Notes under the pieces: model-generated
Databases searched by the model: none
Told to the model about the DNA's origin: nothing
The model's input: only the letters and a program-made list of their open reading frames with translations
Made by a program: the position numbers and the translations under genes
Origin: Bacteroidota bacterium
GTDB taxonomy: Bacteria > Bacteroidota > Bacteroidia > Bacteroidales > VadinHA17
DNA length: 6,098 nucleotides
Direction: 5' to 3'
NCBI GenBank assembly: GCA_015222065.1
Contig: JADFUQ010000248.1
Location: forward strand, 1 to 6,098
Part shown: piece by piece, positions 1-3,490 of the stretch
How the letters are laid out: each line of letters opens with the position of its first letter
How positions within the stretch are numbered: position 1 is the stretch's first letter

Positions 1-2019
1 ATCAAACTCCCCGTAAATCAAAGCATTATTAGCATTATCGCTGCCGGTATAATTATTTTCAATAATCAGTTTATTATCACCGCTCTCTCCATAGCCGGCA
101 TACTTGCCAAGGAAAACGTTATTATGTCCTGTACAACTCCTGCCTGCCGCTATTCCAACATAAACATTATAACCGCCGGAACCACTGTAGTATCCTGCCT
201 CAGTCCCGATAAAAGTATTTCTGCTTCCTGTATTTTGCCACCCTGCCCTGTATCCGAAAAGAGCCTGACTGTCACCAGAATTATTACTCTGACCCGCTTT
301 GTAACCAACCATTGTATTGAATCCTTCTATGGTGTTTTCTCCTGCCAGGTATCCAATCATTGTATTATAATGTGCAGTTTGATTTGATGTTCCGGCATTA
401 GTCCCTATGTAAACATTATAATTCCCTTCAGTGTTGCTGTTACCGGCTAAATTCCCGATTCCAATATTATCATGTCCTGTAGTATTACTCTCTCCTGTAT
501 TAACACCTATATACACATTATCCGAACCTGAGGCATCTGTTCCGGAATAACCTGCCCGGTATCCGATAAATGTATTATTTGATCCTGTTTTGCTTCTGAA
601 TCCCGAGTAATATCCAAGGAACGAATTGTTCTGTCCAATTGTATTGTAGAACCCACTATTCGGACCAAAAAATGAATTATATTCCCCTAAAGTATTGTTG
701 TATCCTGCCTGAAAACCAAAAAATGCGTTCCAGTCTCCCTCGGTATTATTTCTCCCGGTTCTGTAGCCAAAGAAAGAATTATAGGTTCCTTCTGTATTAT
801 TTTCACCACTCAGATAACCAACAAATGCATTGTAATGTCCCGAAGTATTAGCATAACCGCTTTTATCGCCAATAAAAACATTGTAATCACTGGTGTTATT
901 GTAGCCGGCATTGGAACCTAAAAAAACATTGTAATGCCCGCCATCAGCATTTCTGCCCGCCTGGTATCCGATAAATGAATTATGAGATCCTGATGTATTA
1001 CCTAAACCACTTTCATTCCCTATAAAGATATTTTCACTTGCACCAACATTTGCAGTACCGGCTTTATAACCAAGAAACACGTTATTGCTACCTGTGCTGT
1101 TAGTCATTCCTGCCTGGTATCCGAAAAATGAATTATATGTTCCTGTTGTGATATTTGAACCGCTGTTATGACCAATAAAATAATTATCCTTATTCAGGTG
1201 CATCAGGTCAGTAGAACCTTTACTGGCACTAAATCCACCGACTGCAAATCCTCCTTTAGGACCTTTGCTTATTGTCTCATCAATATAAACACGCACACTA
1301 TCAGGTGTTACACGCAAATATTCCTGAGGCGTAGCCTTACTGGCACTAAATCCACCAACAGCAAATCCGCCTTTGGGGCCTTTTGAACCTGTAGTATCTA
1401 CATAAATCCTGACTCCTTCATTATAAACTGCAAACACTATTTGTCCATCCTTATTCTTCACTTCAAACATAGCCGAATCGGCTGGTTGATCAGCAGGACC
1501 AAGGATATGTAATTTCTTCAGATCAGACACCGAACTTGCACTCAGGGCATATGGTACTGAAAGAAGCTGGGTTGTTCCCATATCCACATAGCCGCTTCCG
1601 TTATTCACCTGTACATTAAGAAAATGCGTTGTAGAATTCCATTCAATAGCTGAAAATTCCGGGGCTTCACCACCGGTTTTTATTTCAGTCCCAATCCTGA
1701 GGGTAAACAAACCAAATTCATTGGTGGTAACCTCATGAATTTCTTCCCACTGAAGTGTACCTGTTGCACTCCCTGACATTATCCCTATCTTAACATTTAA
1801 TGCCTGTGATTTTAGTACCTGCCCGGTATTATCACGAGCAACTGCTTGATAATTAAAGCTTTTTGGCGCCTGGGAGTAAGTAAAGATAAAAGACAAAAAG
1901 AAAAAGCTTGCCACGTGAAATGCGACGATTACCCTGCGAAATTTGAGGCACGAAAAAATTTTACCAATGAAGGAGCATATTTCACTGTGGATAAAAGTGA
2001 AAAAGGTTTTTGTTTTCAT
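1..2019 (-). CDS. Secreted repeat protein with YadA-head-like beta-roll array (C-terminus beyond window)
   Basis: This is an uninterrupted reading frame of 673 codons from the ATG at 2019 to the left edge, so the C-terminus is missing. Residues 1-51 form an export signal: an unusually long n-region, a hydrophobic core at about 30-47, then SQA. The mature part begins PKSFNYQAVARDNTG (52-66), a hallmark of a large Bacteroidota surface-protein family, and that N-terminal domain ends with the conserved TTQLLSVPYALSAS. Two 39-residue GPKGGFAVGG repeats follow (about 212-273), then 22 repeats of 16-19 residues (278-648) with the pattern YNxFxGYxAGxxNTxGx. The last visible residues (NKLIIEN...ALIYGEFD) are the usual exit from such arrays; related proteins continue with further surface or tail-fibre-like domains. 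The repeats resemble YadA-type adhesin head repeats and should fold as a beta-roll; an adhesive or fibre role is inferred. An in-frame stop lies just upstream and no other ATG precedes 2019. There is no Shine-Dalgarno sequence, as is normal in this phylum. Confidence 0.9.
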   Translation of the reverse strand, partial: MKTKTFFTFIHSEICSFIGKIFSCLKFRRVIVAFHVASFFFLSFIFTYSQAPKSFNYQAVARDNTGQVLKSQALNVKIGIMSGSATGTLQWEEIHEVTTNEFGLFTLRIGTEIKTGGEAPEFSAIEWNSTTHFLNVQVNNGSGYVDMGTTQLLSVPYALSASSVSDLKKLHILGPADQPADSAMFEVKNKDGQIVFAVYNEGVRIYVDTTGSKGPKGGFAVGGFSASKATPQEYLRVTPDSVRVYIDETISKGPKGGFAVGGFSASKGSTDLMHLNKDNYFIGHNSGSNITTGTYNSFFGYQAGMTNSTGSNNVFLGYKAGTANVGASENIFIGNESGLGNTSGSHNSFIGYQAGRNADGGHYNVFLGSNAGYNNTSDYNVFIGDKSGYANTSGHYNAFVGYLSGENNTEGTYNSFFGYRTGRNNTEGDWNAFFGFQAGYNNTLGEYNSFFGPNSGFYNTIGQNNSFLGYYSGFRSKTGSNNTFIGYRAGYSGTDASGSDNVYIGVNTGESNTTGHDNIGIGNLAGNSNTEGNYNVYIGTNAGTSNQTAHYNTMIGYLAGENTIEGFNTMVGYKAGQSNNSGDSQALFGYRAGWQNTGSRNTFIGTEAGYYSGSGGYNVYVGIAAGRSCTGHNNVFLGKYAGYGESGDNKLIIENNYTGSDNANNALIYGEFD
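76..1188 (-). repeat. Array of 22 degenerate 51-nt coding repeats (16-19 residues each)
   Basis: These are protein-level tandem repeats inside the large minus-strand gene, residues 278-648. Most units are 17 residues; at least five are 16 and one is 19 (the unit containing GYSGTDASGS). Each unit has N at position 2, a hydrophobic-x-G core (FIG, FFG, FLG, VYIG), a second G about four residues later (AG or SG), then N-T/S and often G. Examples are YNSFFGYRTGRNNTEGD and NNVFLGYKAGTANVGAS. The DNA copies have diverged strongly, so this is an old coding array and not a recent satellite expansion. The spacing and the N...G..A/S-G pattern resemble the left-handed beta-roll of YadA-like heads, each unit giving one coil turn. 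Confidence 0.88.
1219..1386 (-). repeat. Two 39-residue GPKGGFAVGG repeats linking N-terminal domain and beta-roll
   Basis: The 17-residue segment SKGPKGGFAVGGFSASK occurs twice, at residues 212-228 and 251-267, exactly 39 residues (117 nt) apart. Each copy is preceded by a related strand-rich stretch: NEGVRIYVDTTG before the first and PDSVRVYIDETI before the second. The two 17-residue copies are identical in protein but differ in 7 of 17 codons, all synonymously. Arrays of GGFAVGGF-type units ahead of an 'NYFIGHNSG' start of a beta-roll are a recurring feature of this Bacteroidota family. The structure is unknown to me; a neck or stalk between head domains is an inference. Confidence 0.85.
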
Positions 2020-2103
2020 GGCTGAAAAGTTTTTGATATGATACGTTTTATCTTATTAATTCAACAATTCCTTGTAAGAAGCGGATAATAAATAGCTCAT
2101 AGT

Positions 2104-2160
2104 AAAAAAAGATGCACTTCAAATTACCTTTCCTGGTGTATTATTTGAATGAAGTGCATC
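2104..2160 (-). terminator. Rho-independent terminator of the T9SS-sorted protein gene
   Basis: GATGCACTTC at 2111-2120 and GAAGTGCATC at 2151-2160 form a perfect 10-bp stem. Further pairing inside (AAAT with ATTT, and ACC with GGT) is interrupted by a 4-nt bulge. Read on the minus strand, the stem is followed directly by seven T residues (complement of 2104-2110). It lies about 60 nt after the stop codon at 2222 and about 85 nt before the start of the repeat-protein gene at 2019. It should end most transcripts of the upstream gene. On the plus strand the hairpin is followed only by a mixed AT stretch, so it is oriented for the minus strand. Confidence 0.75.
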
Positions 2161-2221
2161 ATTTCATTATTCAAAAGATTTATATAAAAATAATTAGGTC
2201 ATTTATGAAAAAGCTATCAAA

Positions 2222-2728
2222 TTATTGTTTCTGTATCTTATATATTTTCCTTATTTTTTGCTTTTCGCTTGTTATTTTCAAAATATAAATTCCATCCCTG
2301 AAACCTGAAAAATCGAGGGTTTCTATACCGCCGGGCATAATTGAAGGAAGCTTTTTTATTGTAAGCTTCTTACCGGTGATATCATAAAGTTCAAGCTGTA
2401 GGTCCATTGTCTTATCCAGGTTAAACCTGAGATTCAGGATTTCAGACACCGGATTTGGATATGCATTAACCGACCAGTTAAATTCCGGGTCATCTATTGC
2501 ATTTCCAATATCCAAAAGAAACGGCTGCTGAAAACCCTGTGTAAGGACCATATCAGTGGTTGACAGTGTTGACACAGCAAGTTCGCCCAGAGTCCAGGCA
2601 AGACTGATATCATCTGCTTCAGTATATCCGCCAGCAGAAGAAATTACAGTTGGAGTTAATTGCACCTGTCCCCAGGTTAAGGAAAAACACGGAAGTACTA
2701 GCAGAAAGAGTAGAATTTTGCGCTTCAT
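2222..2728 (-). CDS. Small secreted protein with T9SS type A C-terminal sorting domain
   Basis: This is a complete 168-residue protein. Residues 1-20 are a Sec signal peptide (KRK n-region, LLFLLVLP core, probable cleavage after TWG with Q21 as the new N-terminus). Residues about 30-69 form a short module, SAGGYTEADDISLAWTLGE...VLTQGFQQP, which is common in Bacteroidota just before sorting domains. The type A sorting domain starts at the YPNP motif (90-93) and includes ELYDITGKK (113-121), DGIYILKI (145-152) and a basic tail ending KIYKIQKQ. In this family the C-terminal domain directs transit through the type IX secretion system and is usually removed, leaving the product released or anchored to surface polysaccharide. 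Only about 70 mature residues remain without it, so this is nearly a bare cargo; the function of the short module is unknown. It lies upstream of the repeat protein on the same strand. The start is set by the signal peptide, and the leader is AT-rich without a Shine-Dalgarno sequence. Confidence 0.92.
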   Translation of the reverse strand: MKRKILLFLLVLPCFSLTWGQVQLTPTVISSAGGYTEADDISLAWTLGELAVSTLSTTDMVLTQGFQQPFLLDIGNAIDDPEFNWSVNAYPNPVSEILNLRFNLDKTMDLQLELYDITGKKLTIKKLPSIMPGGIETLDFSGFRDGIYILKITSEKQKIRKIYKIQKQ

Positions 2729-2788
2729 AGTTAATGAATTTATTGATTAATAACGCTTTATAAATATTTTAATTTTTATACCTGATCG

Positions 2789-2801
2789 GCTTAAATTAAG
2801 C
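2789..2801. promoter_or_regulatory. Perfect palindrome GCTTAAATTAAGC upstream of the T9SS-protein gene
   Basis: This is a 13-nt perfect inverted repeat, two 6-nt arms around one central base. It sits 61-73 bp upstream of the start codon at 2728, within an AT-rich leader. A second short palindrome, CTATTTAATAG, lies at 2824-2834. The position and symmetry suit an operator for a dimeric regulator, but AT-rich DNA gives such palindromes by chance and I recognise no known binding motif. I did not find a clear Bacteroidota -7 element (TAnnTTTG) for this gene. Confidence 0.25.
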
Positions 2802-2921
2802 ATCTGGAATTTGTTTCTGTACTGCTATTTAATAGTGACCAGTATTTATAGTAAAAGGTTGCATAAATAATCCTGTTTTTCATGTTTCTCAACCTTAACT
2901 ATCTTTAGTTTATTTCAGACT

Positions 2922-2960
2922 CTGCCAGGAGCACTGCCGGCGCACTCTGGCAGGGTTTTT
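2922..2960 (+). terminator. GC-rich hairpin with T-run, no gene before it
   Basis: CTGCCAG at 2922-2928 pairs with CTGGCAG at 2948-2954. A GC-rich interior containing GCCGGC can pair further around a bulged G, and the stem is followed by GG and then TTTTT on the plus strand. This is a typical rho-independent terminator in an otherwise AT-rich region. No coding sequence on the plus strand precedes it within the window: the nearest genes on both sides either run the other way or start downstream. It may end a small RNA starting within 2729-2920, be left from a lost gene, or act as a block to antisense readthrough into the neighbouring gene. The minus-strand side has no T-run. Confidence 0.55.
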
Positions 2961-3020
2961 CATACTGTTGCGTGTTAAGTTATAAACCACTTAATGACCT
3001 CTTATTACTCCCTGCTTCCT

Positions 3021-3084
3021 ACCTCTTCGTCACTCCGTCTCCACGTCTCTCGGTCACTAAGTCTATAAGTTACACCGTTTGCTC
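3021..3084. repeat. Degenerate tandem 8-nt repeat in a pyrimidine-rich tract
   Basis: From 3029 the plus strand reads as seven consecutive octamers all beginning with GT: gtcactcc, gtctccac, gtctctcg, gtcactaa, gtctataa, gttacacc, gtttgctc. The preceding acctcttc (3021-3028) fits the same phase with a changed start. The tract continues as a looser C/T-rich run of CTC and CAC words to about 3125. On the minus strand this is purine-rich (GAGAGAC, GGAGTGAC). Similar GAGTGAC/GAGACG-type tracts are, to my recollection, common between genes in environmental Bacteroidota genomes, but their origin is unclear to me. It is non-coding and lies between the hairpin at 2922-2960 and the AT-rich promoter region. 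Confidence 0.6.
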
Positions 3085-3294
3085 TTTGCTCACTACTCAC
3101 AACTCAAATCTCACCGCTTCTTTAATGTGTAATAATAATTCCATTTACCCCGATTAAAAATATTCATAATAATAATTAAAATCAAGTTACGAAAATCATT
3201 TAATAAAACAACAAAATTATTAGTAACAGTTTAACTTTTATATCGTCTGAATAAAGGATCCATCTGGAAATATATTGTTCGGAAATGAACATGA

Positions 3295-3392
3295 TTTGTT
3301 TCAATATCGTACAGTAATAATTAATTTTCAAATATGCTATATTTTCTATTATCTTGATTTTGTTTTATTTATAATCATTGGCATATTTATTG
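3295..3392 (+). promoter_or_regulatory. Weak Bacteroidota-type promoter candidates for the DUF5916 gene
   Basis: Bacteroidota housekeeping promoters use TTTG near -33 and TAnnTTTG near -7. Two loose matches lie upstream of the start at 3491: TTTG at 3295-3298 with TAATTTTC at 3322-3329 (one mismatch, spacing 23, a little long), and TTTTG at 3358-3362 with TATTTATTG at 3384-3392 (spacing 21, imperfect -7). Either would leave a leader of about 90-160 nt. The DNA is very AT-rich, so chance matches are expected and the call is tentative. Confidence 0.22.
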
Positions 3393-3490
3393 AATACAAG
3401 TATAGGTCTATTTTATAACCAGGAACCATAATTAATACAAAAAGAATTACCCGGAGTAAGCCATTGAAACTTGAAAATTGCGAAAGATTT

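Larger units (their letters stand above)
2729..3490. other. Gene-free 762-bp divergent intergenic region
   Basis: No credible protein gene is present on either strand between the two divergent start codons. From left to right it holds an AT-rich leader of the minus-strand gene with two small palindromes (2789-2834), a GC-rich hairpin with a T-run (2922-2960), a pyrimidine-rich tract with 8-nt periodicity (about 3011-3125), and a very AT-rich segment (3126-3490) that presumably carries the promoter of the DUF5916 gene. The 61-codon open frame at 2972-3157 on the plus strand is a translation of the pyrimidine-rich tract and shows no protein-like features. Confidence 0.7.

Noticed and set aside
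76..1188. Regular spacing of similar words resembling a CRISPR or satellite array
   Set aside because: The roughly 51-nt period is in frame with the minus-strand gene, the units vary continuously and there is no repeat/spacer contrast; they are protein repeats.
124..1386. Plus-strand open frames at 124-387, 639-851 and 1168-1386
   Set aside because: They lie antisense to the 673-codon repeat gene, have no protein-like composition or export signal, and stay open only because of the biased repeat codons.
1219..1386. Collagen-like protein suggested by GPKGG
   Set aside because: There is no sustained Gly-X-Y periodicity; GPKGG occurs only within the 39-residue strand-rich repeat.
2104..2160. 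Inverted repeat as a mobile-element end or attachment site
   Set aside because: The single hairpin with a T-run in the minus-strand direction after a stop codon is fully explained as a terminator; no transposase or target duplication is seen.
2556..2750. Plus-strand 64-codon frame
   Set aside because: It is antisense to the signal and N-terminal part of the well-supported T9SS-sorted protein and has no recognisable features.
2972..3157. Plus-strand 61-codon frame in the intergenic region
   Set aside because: It is a translation of the pyrimidine-rich octamer tract (Leu/Ser/Thr-rich low complexity), with no supported start context or domain.
3464..3490. Earlier TTG start for the DUF5916 gene
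   Set aside because: The ATG at 3491 gives a normal signal peptide immediately; a start at 3464 would add nine residues that do not look like a signal n-region.
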